A stretch of 64,000 nucleotides of DNA, taken from Tausonia pullulans. Its lineage: Eukaryota > Basidiomycota > Tremellomycetes > Cystofilobasidiales > Mrakiaceae. Shown here in pieces: positions 1-11,784 of this stretch. How positions within the stretch are numbered: position 1 is the first letter of the stretch; each line of letters begins with the position of its first letter. The stretch spans positions 620,001 to 684,000 of the forward strand of contig OX637635.1 of the NCBI GenBank assembly GCA_951802195.1, given 5' to 3'. Made by a program: the position numbers and the translations under genes. The notes under the pieces were generated by a model. It did no database searches, was not told the DNA's origin, and worked only from the letters and a program-made list of their open reading frames with translations.

Positions 1-23
1 CATCGCGATCAACTCCTCTCCAG

Positions 24-712
24 TGAGCCAGAAGCTGGACATTCGCCCCACCTTCTTCGGCTGCAACGAGGCTCCTGGTACCCCTCTTCTCATCTTTATT
101 CCCAACTCACCTCCCCTCGACCCCTCCATCAAGGCCCTCACCAACACGACGACGGCTCAGATGCAGTACCAATCGTCCCAGATTCAGGGCATGTTCGCGC
201 AGACTTTCCAGACGGCGACTCGTGGCTATCCGCAGGGCAATGCCACGTCTGACCCTCTCTGGTCGTGAGTGCTTTACTTCTTGCGCGCGTGATCTGTCGA
301 TGACTGTCGACCCCATCTGACACCGTGTACTTCCTTCGGCGGCCTGCTCTATTCAGCGTCTGCCTCGCCTGCGCCGTCGTCGACCGCTCACGCGCTCGCT
401 CGGGTGTCCCCCGTTCGGGCGTTTGCACGGGCTGCTTCGACCGGTATTGCTGGAACGGCAACGAGACCATGTCGAATGTTACCAATGCCGAGTGGGTCCT
501 TCTTTCCTCTATTCTCTTTTTCTCATCTTCATTTTCGTGTTGACGACCCGTCTGACCCCTTTCTCCCTTTTCATTCTCGACTCGCGCGCTCAATCAGCGG
601 TGGCTCCAAAGGATCTACCAAGTCCGCCGCGTTTCAGACCAAAACCGCCGCTGCTGGGGGCCTCATGGGACTCTTCACGACGGTCGTCCTCAGCACCCTC
701 GTCGCCCTCTGA
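24..712 (+). CDS. Phospholipase B (lysophospholipase), C-terminal part, GPI-anchor type
   Basis: This is the 3' end of a secreted phospholipase B of the cPLA2-like fungal family, which releases fatty acids from phospholipids and lysophospholipids outside the cell. The upstream part, including the catalytic residues, lies beyond the window; bases 1-23 look like the end of an intron. Visible exons are 24-264, 357-491 and 598-712, with GT-AG borders. The residues RPTFFGCNEAPGTPLL and the Cys-rich segment ending CFDRYCWNG match the complete paralogue downstream almost position for position. Unlike that paralogue it has a third exon ending in a small-residue stretch followed by a hydrophobic tail (GLMGLFTTVVLSTLVAL), the usual form of a GPI attachment signal. 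The product is therefore inferred to be wall- or membrane-anchored. Confidence 0.85.
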
Positions 713-1432
713 TCTACCTCCTAACATTTGCAGCCAGGGGGGTATGATCCAATAGGGGGTCGTCTACGAGTTTACGGTTTTTTTCGTTCTCGCATCGCAT
801 CTGTTTTGTCTCTCTTTCTTTTATCGGTTTAAATTCTTTCCTTCGGGTGTTATCTGTTGTCCTTGCCGTTGTGCGTTTACTGTGCGACAAATAACCTTGC
901 TTGTCCTGTGGTGAAATATATTGTCAGAAAGGAGACTCTCAAAACCAAAACTGAGCCCAGTCCGCAGGGAAATCACAGAGACAACCACGCGGGTCGTTCA
1001 TGAACTGCCTCCATTTCCTCTCTTTTCCGCTGTTGGGACCGAGAGGCCGTCGGAAGGAAGGAGAAAAATGCCGAGGGAGCCTGGGGAGAGAGACCGGAAG
1101 CGAGCGCACGTTGGCCGTTGCCAACCGGGGCCCTCGCCACACTACTCGCCATCACCTTCCCCTTGCCCCTAACTGTCGTCCCTCCTTCCCCGACGCTGTC
1201 TAATCTGGGACGGTACGCGACGAGGAAGGAAGAAGGCCGGTCGTCTCTCGCACACATAAACAAGCACTCTCTCTCGTCGTTGCCGAGACCGCCTTCTTAG
1301 CTCTAACCTCAAGGATCAAAGGAATTCAGCCTCTTCCTTCCTTAGAGTCACCAATCGTCCAATATCGTCCTTCTCTCTATCTCCACTACTCTCCCACACT
1401 CTCCTTCTCTCGACTTTACATCAAACGCCATA
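713..1432. other. Intergenic region between the two phospholipase B genes
   Basis: This stretch should hold the 3' UTR of the upstream gene and the promoter and 5' UTR of the downstream paralogue. The last 100 bases before the start codon are pyrimidine-rich (many CT and TTCC runs), as is common in fungal 5' leaders. No additional gene is supported; short ORFs here have no recognisable product. Confidence 0.6.
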
Positions 1433-4400
1433 ATGCTCGCCCTCAGCCCGGTCGTCGCCGCTCTTGTGCTCCCTGGCCTCGCCCTCGCCCAGCAGTCATC
1501 AACCTCGTATGGCGGAATATTCATCGAGTGCCCTGCCGGTCTCAACATCGTCCGTCACGCTGGTGTCGTCGCGGTCAATCAAACGATCTCACCAGAGGTG
1601 ACGTTTTGCATCTCTCATTTCTTCCTTGTTAACCATGCTGATATATCCTCGCGATAACAGGAGGCAACCTACATTCAGACCCGTCGCAAGGGACCCACGA
1701 AGAATGGCTACGCTACGTGAGTGCGGACTTCCCGCGAACACGATTTCTTTGTGCCTGCCAGCGTCACTTTCCACCCTTGTCTGCCCATGATTTGCCATAT
1801 GCGTCTGCTCTACATCGAGCGACGAAAACTGTCGACGACCGGCTGAAAGGGGGGCTGTCACTTCCCTCGTGAGAACAGCCAGACCGGTCACCGTCCTCTC
1901 TACCCTGGTCTCCGATCCTCGACTCCGCCCTCGTCTCTGGTCGACCCCTGCACGCCCGTCCGCAGCAAGCGACAGTTGACTAATGCGACCCTCCTCGTCC
2001 AGCTTCCTCAAGTCCGTCCAAGGCGCCTTCCCCGCCCACTGCGCCGACCGCCTCCCGGACTACCTTGTCAGCACTCTTAGCGGCACTCGTGGCGCTGAAC
2101 TCCCGAAGCTCGGCCTTGCGCTCTCAGGAGGAGGATATCGTGCGACGGTGAGCCCCCCCTCCCCCCCCCCTCGCCTCTCTGAAACACTCTCGACCCGGAA
2201 CTGATCTAAGGTACATGACATAGATTGTCGGCGCCGGCGTTCTCCACGCTTTTGACGGCAGGAACACGAGCTCAACCGCCGCGGGTACCGGAGGACTCCT
2301 TCAGGTCCGTCGTGGATTATCCCGATGGGCGCGCTTTGTCCCTCCTCCACTTCCCTCTCTTCTGACCATCTCTGGACCGGCTTACTCTTCGATCCAGGCT
2401 GCCGACCGTGTTGCCGGTCTCTCTGGCGGCAACTGGCTCCTAACCTCCCTCGCTCAGGCCAAGTGAGTCTCCTTCACGTCGTTCTCCTTCCGCTGCCCTG
2501 AGCGCGCCCGGCCGCGTGCGAGAGATTGAATAGTTATGAGCTAAAATGGCCGATCAACCAACCTCCTCCTCTTTTATTTCTCATCCCTCTCCTCTGATAG
2601 CTTCCCCACCATTCCGACCCTCGCGTTCGGTCCGTCCGAGGGGGACGCTGTCCCTGGAGGCTGGGGCGGATGGAACGCCCAGTTCGACCTCCTCACACCT
2701 GCCGACGACGACCAGATGACCAACTATGCATACTACCAGAAACTCCTTACGGACCTCGGTGCCAAGCGGGCTTCTGGCTTTGATGTCACTTTTGGTGAGT
2801 GTGATGGCAGACACTATTCCTCCTCCCGAACTCACACTCTATATATTACCAGGTGACTTTTGGTCCCGGGCTCTCTCCTACCACTTTCTCAACGGAACCA
2901 CCGCCACCAACTTTTTTGACGGGTCCGCTAGTCACGGAGCTGGTATCCTCTTCACGGACATCACCAAGACGTGCGTCTCCATCTCTCCACCTCTGCTTCT
3001 CACTTTCACGCTGACAAACCCTCGAAAAAGCGACTCGTACCAGAAGTTCCAACAGCCATTCCCCATCATCACCACGACCACCGAGTCGAACGGGCAAGAC
3101 GACTCGCAGATCATTGGATCCAACGTGAGTATAATGTACCACCTCCATCACTTTCCACTACAAGCTGACCTGATACGACTCACCAGGGAATCCCCATCTC
3201 CAACACGATGTACGAGGTGCGCCTCCTTCTCTCGATTTCTCTTCACCAAAGGTACTCAGTTTTTAACGTTGCCCGCTTCAACAGCTCAACCCGTACGAGA
3301 TGGGTACTTGGGATCGCGAGCTCTCCGCCTTCACCCCAACGAAGTACCTCGGCACGGCCGTCTCCGGAGGCCGCGTCATCAACACTCAGGCCTGCGCCCA
3401 GGGTTTCGACCAGGCTTCGTTCCTGACTGGAACCTCGTCCAACATCTTCCCGGCGTGTGCGTCTCAGACCATGGCCCAACTCTCGTTGCTTTGCTGATAT
3501 CATCTTCCCAGACAACACTACCCCGGGCGCTATCGAGAAGTCTGTCATTGCTCCTTTCATTCAGCTCATCAACCAGACCTTCGGCGCCTTCCAGCCGTAA
3601 GAGCGTCATCCCTCCCTACGTCTTGCCCATCTGTTCACCCGGTCTACTCCTCCCAGTGACCAGCAACTCGACATCAGCGCGTACCCGAACCCCTTCTACG
3701 GCCTTGGCACGGCCAACTACCTCGACACCGACGAGACTGAGCTCAAGCTCCTCGACGGAGGCTTCACCGGTGCCGCCACGCCTTACACCCCGCTTCTCGT
3801 TCCCGCTCGCGAGGTTGATGTGATCATCGGTGTTGACGCTGTGCGTACGAACGCCTTGGTCTCGAGAGAGCTGATATGCACCAACTAACGCGCTCACATT
3901 GGGACGACGTCAGAACTCCGACACGGCCCACAACTTTGTCAATGGGTCGTCGCTTATCGCCACCCAGAGGCGCTCGCAGCTCTTCCAGGGCTCGTACCCG
4001 TTCCCCAAGGTTCCGACTAAGGTGTCTACCTACCGTGCGTCCTTCTTGTTTCCGAACGCTTTCGCTCCACTACTGATTGAACACATACACTCGCTCTGAC
4101 AACCGACAGTCGACCAGGGTCTCTCCTCCCGCCCGACCTTCTTCGGTTGCAATGAAGCCCCTGGAACCCCTCTCCTCGTCTACATTCCCAACACCCCTCC
4201 CCTCAACCCGACTGTCCAGCCGGCGACGAATACGACGACGGACCAGAAGCAGTACCCGAACAAGCAGATCGCGAGCATGTTTGAGCAGACGGTCGATTTC
4301 GCCACAAGGGGGTTCCCTGTGGGACCTGCGAAGGAGGACCCTCTTTGGTCGTGAGTCCGAGGCAGACGAACCCACGCTATCTTCGTCGTTCTTGCGTGCC

Positions 4401-4574
4401 TTCCTTCTTCGTTGACTGACGAACTGGTCGTTCGAACCCATCGTCGACCGCAGCGCATGCCTCGCCTGCGCCGTCGTCGACCGGCAACGTGCTCGGCAGC
4501 GCATCCCCCGATCCGGCGTCTGCAAGCCTTGCTTCGACCGGTACTGCTGGAACGGCAAGGAGAGCTCGAAGTAA
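1433..4574 (+). CDS. Phospholipase B (lysophospholipase), secreted
   Basis: This is a complete fungal phospholipase B gene split by about ten short introns. The chosen ATG starts a clear signal peptide (MLALSPVVAALVLPGLALA). The active site is visible: SGGGYRA near the N-terminus for the oxyanion hole and Arg, GLSGGNW with the nucleophilic Ser of the G-x-S-x-G motif, and LLDGG carrying the catalytic Asp. Many N-x-S/T sites (NQT, NGT, NTT, NGS) fit a glycosylated secreted enzyme. The C-terminus is Cys-rich (SACLACAVVDR, CFDRYCWNG) and stops at KESSK without the hydrophobic tail seen in the neighbouring copy. The product is therefore probably released rather than GPI-anchored. The two genes lie head to tail 720 bases apart, so a tandem duplication is the simplest origin. 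Exact exon borders in the middle (2150-3660) are approximate. Confidence 0.92.
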
Positions 4575-4973
4575 AGGTCTCTCTAGGTGGAGAGATAATG
4601 AAAGGAGAGGAGTTAGTGGGGGGTTTTGCGGTTAGTCAGTGGTAGGAGCCAGCTAACACTTCCTTAGTTAGCTTACCCCCCTTAGAAGACAAGAAGATAG
4701 GGCTCAACGATTCTTTGCACACAAGCCAAAACAATAATTTGGTCTTTAAAAAACGCCTCAAGTCCATTAGGCTTTTACCATCCATTCATTTTAATACTAA
4801 TTTTCGTCTCGGTGGTTTGCTCTCTCTCTCTCTCTTGTCTGCTGGGCGAGCGAGAAGAGAAAGGGGGCCAGAGAGGGCGGACGATGAGATCCATCCGAGT
4901 ACCACCTCCGGGAACCCACCCGGACTGACACGCTGTCTGCGCAAGACAGACAGCAAGTCCCCTCTCTCTCTCC
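4575..4973. other. Convergent intergenic region
   Basis: This is the space between the stop codons of the phospholipase B gene (plus) and the CREG-like gene (minus). It is purine-rich close to 4580-4630 and more AT-rich at 4720-4810, as expected for two 3' UTRs. No gene is supported here. Confidence 0.55.
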
Positions 4974-6196
4974 TCAGAGCTCCTTCTTCCACTCCTCCAC
5001 AGGCAGCCAGCCAATGTACTTGGTGCTGCGCAAGCCAACCAAGAGCGAGTCAGCACCACTGTCACTCCCTGCTTCAAGAAGCCGACACGACGACGATGAC
5101 TCACTCTCCGAAGCCTCCGACGTAGTACACGCTTTCCGGGACAAGCCTTGCCCAGTACGACGTGTGCGGCGAGTTGGACGTTCCGGGGAGCCAGGAGGCG
5201 GCGTCCGGGCTGTAGACGGAAGGGGGGACGGGAAGCGCGCGAAGAATCAGTCAGCCATGTGATTAAGCGGACGAAGAGGAGAAGGAGGGGGGGGGGGAGG
5301 GGGGGTAGTAGGGTGGGGGTGGGTTGGGACGACTGACTGGAACTTGAGGTAATGCGCTGAGAGACGGGCGGATTCTGCGGGAGAAGGAGAGTCGAGGGCG
5401 GTGACGTTCTTGGAGAAGATTGAATCGCATGCGCCCGCGTATCCGTCCGTCAGCATCATTTAAAAGACAGCAGACAACAGGCTTCCACGTCGTGCCAATG
5501 AGGGGAAATTATCTAGCTCACCCCGATGAGGCTCACGCGCTCCTGGTTCGCCCGGCCCTCGTCGTTGTGGACGGTAAACGCTGCGCGAGGGTCCGCTTGA
5601 AGGTTGCGTGTCGTTGTGGAGATCGGGAGGAGAACGAGGAGGAGCGAGGAGGGCTCGTCTGGGTCGGTGGCGACGTACTGGGAGAAAGGGAAAACGGGAA
5701 GGGAGTGAGCGAAGGTTGTGGCAGGAGGGATCGACTGATGGCCAGTTGAGAGGCTCGTCTCGGGACGGACCTCCATCAGAGCAAAGGGCGAGCCTATTGG
5801 ACGGGAAAGATCGGCCATTAGCCCACTTCCTTCCACCCGGCGAAAATCAGATTAGATCCGCAAAACCGGGGTAGGTCTCACCAGCGAGACCATCCGGGCG
5901 AGATTCCGGGAAGGTCGTGGCGATCGTGCCCGTCGGATGCGTGAGGACAAGCTTGCGGGCGGATTGGACTACAGAGTATTGCTCTGTCAGCTAAGGCAGG
6001 CCTGATATGGGTGAAGGAGAGACTTCGTTGAATGGAACAACGAACCGGCCTCATCGAGCGTCTGCCGTTGAAAGGGGAGCGAGTCGGTCTCGCCCGAGTA
6101 TGGCAGGACGACCTGGGCCGCCTGTTCGATGGGAGCGGCGCGAACGGCGAGCGAGAGCTGGAGCGGGATGAGAAGGAGTAGCGAGGAAAGGAGCAT
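4974..6196 (-). CDS. Secreted CREG-like (pyridoxamine 5'-phosphate oxidase-fold) protein
   Basis: A minus-strand gene of about seven exons encodes a protein of the CREG family, glycoproteins with the FMN-binding split-barrel fold that mostly lack oxidase activity. The ATG at 6196-6194 starts a signal peptide (MLLSSLLLLIPLQLSLAVRA). Family hallmarks appear in order: QSARKLVLTHPTGTIATTFP, then GSPFALMEYVATD across a splice, LLLPISTTTRNLQADPRAAF, ERVSLIGNVTAL, the exon coding HTSYWARLVPESVYYVGGFG, and the last exon TKYIGWLPVEEWKKEL. Joining these exons by GT-AG borders keeps one frame. One intron (about 5230-5340) contains a very C-rich tract on the coding strand. Its role in fungi is not established; secretion or a vacuolar location is inferred from the signal peptide. 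Confidence 0.85.
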
Positions 6197-6639
6197 CGGA
6201 GAAGAGGAGTGGAGAAGAGTGTGGTCGGGGGGAGGCCAAGAGATAGGTCGTAAGCGGAGCGATGCGGAGCGCGGGCAAGCCGAGTGTCTGCCGAGGAGAA
6301 ACGAGTGCGTATGTCGCCGCCTTTGGAGTTGGACTTGGCTAACCATTGCCAAGCTGGTAATTCTTCGCAACCCTCGGCCGATCAGATTAGACAACGCCGA
6401 AGGAAAAGAAACATCTGGCCGACCAGCATGAGGAGGCAGCACAGGAATGAGGCTGACTCTCCACGGTCGCCATAGAAGATCCCCCTCCCTCAGCCCCGAG
6501 ATGGCTGTCCATGTCCGCTGAATATGAGAGCGAATGTCGCATCGATTTCCGGCCTCTTGACGACGGGGGAGACGCGCCCGCTTTTGGGCGCGCGTCAAGC
6601 CACTCGCGTCTCGCTTCGAACCTGCCCTTCTCAGCCACC
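6197..6639. other. Divergent promoter region between the CREG-like gene and ORC4
   Basis: The two start codons point away from each other and are 443 bases apart, so both promoters must lie here. Open frames cross it on both strands, but they are extensions of the flanking first exons without conserved sequence. No TATA box stands out. Confidence 0.55.
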
Positions 6640-9600
6640 ATGTCGAACAACAACCCCTCTCCGGCGTCGTCAGAAGAATCCATCATCGTCGTCCTCCACC
6701 CAGAGGTGCCTCCTTACCTGCCGCCAACGCCCTCTCGCCCTCGCCCTCCTCCGCCAGCCGCCCAAGCTAGCCCCTTGACCCCTTCAGCCCCTCGCATCTC
6801 CACCACTCGACCCCGCCCTGCTTCTGAGGACTTTGATGACCTCGACCTCTCCGAGCCGGCGCCCAAACGGCAACGTAAGGATCTGGCAAAGACGCCCGTG
6901 AAGACGCCCGCGAGCAAGGGGCAGGCGTCCTTCTCTGTCGCCAGCGCCTCCAAGACGTCGTCGTCGAGGCCTCGAGCGAGCGCGGTCGTCACGACGCCTC
7001 AGCAGCCGCCATTGGCGTCAACTATCAAGGCAGCAGCCACGAAGCGAACGCCAAAGCGAGCGGTGCTGAGCTCGTCGGAGGATGACGATGAACCGGGGGC
7101 ACCTCTGCGTCGTCTTGCGCCGTCGCCGAAATACCTCGCCGTCAGGAAGACGCCTAAACGGGCTGCGCTGAGCTCTTCAGATGAGGTGCGGGTCCTTGTA
7201 ATGACTGGCTAGATGCTCAAGCTGACGCTAACTCATCTGCGTAGGACTACTCGCCACGCAAGAAGGCAAGCAAGTCCCTTTGAGGAGGAACTGACGCGTC
7301 GAACCGCGCGTGCTGACGACTTTGCGTCTCTCCCTCCCCTCCAGGCGACCCCTCTCGCAGCAGGATCTTCTACGCAGGCCAAAGCCTCAGTCATCAAGAA
7401 ACCAACAACGAAGAAGGCAGCTGTCGCGGCTCTGAAGAAGCCGGCGGCAGCAGCAGCTCCCACACCACCCAAGGCGACGCGTCGGCGTCTCTCGTTCTCC
7501 GTCGAACCAGAGATGACGACTTCGACCTCAGCTTCCACCACTGCCTCAAACACCACGGCGACATCCACTCCAACTCCTGCGGCTACCATCACGAAAGTAG
7601 CAGCAGGATCCATCAAGTCAGCTACCCCTTCGAAGCCCGCACCTTCTGCACCTGTTTCAGTGACCAAGAAGACAGCACGTGTCCCCTCCCCCACCAAGAA
7701 ACCGCGCGTTGTTCCCTCATGGGAGTACACGGACGACCCGCTCCCGGCCGTCAAGGGGTACGACTCGGGCATCGCGGCGCTAGAGAGTCGCGGGCTGTTG
7801 GATCCAAACGCTGGGAGACAGCTCAGGGGAGGGAGGGTTCTTCAGGCTCCGACGGGAGAGAAGGTCACAAGGAATACGAGGGCGAAGAACCGATGGGGGG
7901 AGCTGGAGGAAAAGAGGGACGAAGAGGAGGCTATGACTGGGGATGCCGAGGATGTGTTGAAGGAGGAAGGTACGACGGAGGACGAGCGGCCGATCCTGCC
8001 AAGCCCGACCAAGAAACGTGGGAGGCCGCCGAAGAAGCCGATTGCTGCCACCAAGATGGTCGAGTCGGCGGAGGACGAGATGGACTGGGATCCGATCGCC
8101 TCGCTTCCTGCAGCGTCGTTCGAGTCTCTTCCAGCCTTCTCATCCCACGTGGCCACCTCCCTCAACGGCGCGGTTGCCTCGGCTGCTAGTCAACCTGTCA
8201 TCGACCTTTCCGTCCTTCCGTCAAGCTTTCATCAACATCTCCCTTCGACCAAAGCTCTCGTCCTTTCCCATCTCGTCGGTCGAACACCCCCTCTTCCAGC
8301 CCCCGTGTCCAGCTCGTCCACTCCAGCTACCTCTTCTCTGGATGCCAAAGGCAAAGAGCGCACAGCGACTTCGCCTACACAATCTATCGATAACGACGAC
8401 GACGAGGCGATCTCAACGCTCGTCGAGCTCCTCCGGGGCACGGTCGTTCGCGGTGAAGGAAACAGCTGCCTGATCCAAGGTGTCCGTGGAAGCGGCAAGA
8501 CAACCGTCCTCAATGCCGCTCTTCGACGCATCGCCACTGAGAGCGCTAACGATAATCTCGCTGAGCCGCCCATCGTCGTCCGGCTTTCGGCGCTGCTCCA
8601 AAAGGATGACCGGGCGGCAATCCGGGAGATCGGTCGCCAGGTCGGCGTCTCGGGGCTGGATGAACTCGCTGCGGAGGAGGACCACGTCCTGCAGCCGACG
8701 ACTCTCCCGGCCCATCTGCTGGCCATCCTCACTGAGCCGAGCCGCAAGGCGATCGTCGTGGTGCTTGACGAGTTCGATCTCTTCGCCGGGTTTGGGCGCG
8801 GTGGTCGGCAAATGCTGCTTTACTGCCTGCGTGAGTCCTTGCCTGTATCCGCGTGAATGGTCACTCGCTAAAACAGGCATCTCCCACAGTTGACGTCGTT
8901 CAGTCCATCCGGCCTTCGCTCGGCGCGCCGACCAGCCGAGGCGTTGCTGTCGTTGGGCTCACCTCGCGCATTGTGTGTCTTTCACATCCCTTTCCTCTTT
9001 CGTCCACCTTCAAACGCAGAACTGACCCTCCTCCTGCCCAAATCCAACAGGATACCCTTCACCTTCTCGAAAAGCGGGTCAAATCCCGCTTCTCACACCG
9101 CATTATCCGCGTCAACTCCCCCTTGAATGGTGACCGCTCCCACCTCGCCCTTGCGAGGGAGAGTCTCCCAGCGGGCATGTCGAGAATCCGGTTCAACGGC
9201 GCGATTGAGGAGGCAGACGAAGATGAGGAAGAGGAGGAGGAGCCTGAGCAGGGGTGGGTTGGGTTGGTTGGGAGGGCGCTCGTGCCATGGGAGAGAGGAG
9301 ACGAGATCGGGGAAGAGGGCGAGTGGAGGAGGTCGTGGAGAGAGAGCATCGAGGTCAGTTCCGGACTCATTGATCTCATCCCTGGAAAGACTCAGCTGAT
9401 GCCCTTCTTCAGACGGTTCTCACCGACCCTGCCGTTCGGAGTGGAATGAACCGCCTCAGCTGGCTAACAACTGACGTCCGGGCACTCCTGCGACCCTTCG
9501 TATGTTGTCGTTCCTCTCTACCGTCATCGATACACCTGCTCACACTCTCCCTCTCCTGTAAAGATCCGCCCCATCCTCGAGCTCACCCCCGCGACCCCCC

Positions 9601-10132
9601 TCCTCACCCCTTCCCGCCTGCTCATCTCCCTTTCCTCTCAAGCCGAATCCCCCGGCTGGGGCCATCATCTCCGCAAGCTCGCCGGCCTTTCTCTCCCTGC
9701 GCTCTGCATTCTCGCTGCCGTGAAAGACCTCGGCGAGCGGGGGATTACCGAATTCACGTTTGAGCATCTCGTATTTACATATGGCGAGTTTGCCAAGGCG
9801 AAGCTCGTTGGGAGTGGGAAGGCGAGGTTTGGGAGGGGGATGCTGAAGGATGTAAGCCTGCCCGCTCTTCCCTTACTTCTCAACCCAGAGCGTTCTTGAC
9901 CAATCCTCCGCATCTCTCACAGGCATTCACGCACCTCGTCTCCACCTCCCTCCTCTTTCACGCCTCAGCCCTCTCCACGACTTCCGCCTCCGCTTCTTCC
10001 GCCTCAGCACTCGATTTCGCCAAGATCCGCTGTGCGGTCCCGGCGTTCGACATTGTCGAGTTCTTCCGTGGGGAGGGGGGCAAGGGCGTGATGACGCAGT
10101 TGGTTGCGTGGGGCAGGAAGTGGGATGTGTAG
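6640..10132 (+). CDS. ORC4: Origin recognition complex subunit 4 with a long N-terminal tail
   Basis: ORC4 is an AAA+ subunit of the complex that marks replication origins and loads MCM helicase. Eight exons join to 1007 residues from an ATG in a CACCATGTC context. Residues 568-576 form Walker A (GVRGSGKTT) and about residue 660 is Walker B (VVVLDEFDLFAGF). The ORC4 signature HLLEKRVKSRFSHRII follows, and the C-terminal winged-helix region ends AWGRKWDV. The first ~540 residues are low-complexity, Ser/Pro/Lys-rich, with two near-identical KTPKRA-LSSS blocks and an AT-hook-like core (KKRGRPPKK, about residue 411). ORC4 proteins are usually 400-600 residues, so the tail is unusual; fission yeast Orc4 carries AT-hooks in a similar position. 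One small exon (7245-7265) is followed by a probable GC-AG intron (7266-7344), though a single longer intron is possible. It converges on the next gene, with 67 bases between stops. Confidence 0.93.
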
Positions 10133-10199
10133 ATGATGCGTTCGTTGCTGTCAATATCCCAAGTCGTTCAGTTTCATTTTTATTTTTATTTCAAATCGT

Positions 10200-11600
10200 T
10201 CAAAGGGTCTTCTTCTCATCGTCGGTGGGGAGGAGCCGGCTGAAGGGCATCGAGGGGGTCGGCTGGAGCCAGTTCTTCTCGCTATCGTCACAAGAGACAA
10301 AGGAGAAATCAGCGATGAGATAGGGAGACCCGTCAGAGGAACGCACGCACTCGTAGGTCGCCGCGCCATCAATGATGTGGAACGTGTAGATCATGCGGGA
10401 CTTGTTCGAGTGGTTGTGGTTCGACCGGTGAATGACGGCGCCTGGGGGTGAACGACATACGAAAAAGTTCAGAAGGGGGTATGGTGCAAAGAAGGTGCAG
10501 AGAATACCAACCATGAATGATGACGAGGGTGCCTGCGCACAAAGCGAGCCCATCATCAATAAAACGATCTTACTCCACAATGAGACACAAACTCACCCGG
10601 CTCGCAAGGCTCGCACACGAAGTCCTCGTCGGCCCAGATCTCGGCCGGGCTCGACATGACCTCGTCGCTGAGCGCCCCGTTCGGAGCGAACCCAGTGCCA
10701 CCCTCCGGAAGCCGGACGAAGCGTTTCCGGATGGGGTTTCGCTTGTGCGAGCCTGGCAGGAACCAGAGGCAACCGTTCGTCTTGGTGCACGCCTCGAGGG
10801 CGAACCAGAAGCCGACGGCTGAGGGGGGGTCCCTGGGGGGCGAGGGGGCGGGGAGTGAGCACTCAACCCCGTGGCCTCCAATCGGACCCGCCGTCTCTTT
10901 TCTCTACCCTTCCTCCATCTCACGATTTGACTCACGTAAAGAGGAACGTTGAATCATCATGCGTGTCGACCGTACCTCCGATACGAGGCTGCTTGGCAAT
11001 CACCATGCTCTGGACCACACGGGGATCCCGCCAGAGGTCGAGCTGGCGGGCGAGCGCGTGGATCTTAGGGTTCTTGAGTGTGAAATCGCGGAAGACCGGG
11101 TCGAGCGGGCTGAGGGCATGGCCGATCTTGTTGACGGAGGTCTCCGCCGTGACGCCTGCATTGAATTCGCCCTCCGAGTCGAGAGCCCCCTCCTCGAGGA
11201 AGCAACGGATCTTGTCGCCAGACTCGAGGAAGTAGTCTGAGGTGTTCTGGACTTCGCCCTAGACGGAGCGCGAAGGGAGAGGGGGGTCAGTCGATGTGTG
11301 GCGATACGCAACTCGCCGCCAACCCCTTGCTCACCGTCTGGAAGGTCGTGCCCGGGTGGCCCTCGAGCGTGAAGTCGGCGAGGATCTCGCGAGCCCTACT
11401 AAGCAGCGACGTTCCCTGCTCCTGGGAAAAGAAGCCAGGGATCACGAGATAGCCGTCGGTATGGAACTGAGAGGAAAGACCGGGTTCAGCCGATGCCGAT
11501 CTACGGGCTCAACTGGCAGCGATAAAGGGAGCAGGGCAGTGAGCACTGGAGAGCGGACCTTGTCCAGCTGCTCGGGTGTGAGTACGGGGGAGGAAGTCAT
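10200..11600 (-). CDS. Phytanoyl-CoA dioxygenase family protein (PHYHD1-like)
   Basis: This gene encodes an Fe(II)/2-oxoglutarate dioxygenase of the PhyH family, closest in pattern to PHYHD1. The start MTSSPVLTPEQLDKVR lies at 11600. Later exons read FHTDGYLVIPGFFSQEQG, a segment with VDTHDDSTFLFT (the H-x-D iron ligands), GFWFALEACTKTNGCLWFLPG and SHKRNPIRKRFVRLPEGG. The last exon holds VIIHGAVIHRSNHNHS with the distal His and the Arg that binds 2-oxoglutarate (SRMIYTFHI). About 300 residues in six or so exons agrees with the family. It shares a 184-base divergent promoter region with the next plus-strand gene. The substrate cannot be told from sequence; phytanoyl-CoA itself is not implied. 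Confidence 0.88.
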
Positions 11601-11784
11601 GTTGAAGATTAGCGATGATGATGGTTGGGAAGCACATGGCTGCCCGCGGGCCATCCTTGTCCTTCCCACCTCTGCTTGTCTCTCGAGCCGACCGCTGTTG
11701 ACCGAGCGACCAGCCTAGCACTTCTCAGCTTCCCCTCGACCTTCACCTGCTCTATCATTCGTTATCAGGTCGCCGTTCACCACC

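Noticed and set aside
4420-4450. GTTCGAACCC sequence resembling a tRNA T-loop
   Set aside because: No acceptor stem or D/anticodon arms surround it, and it lies in the last intron of the phospholipase B gene.
7233-8893. Minus-strand and alternate-frame ORFs over ORC4
   Set aside because: They are shadows of the ORC4 exons, where conserved AAA+ motifs fix the plus-strand frame.
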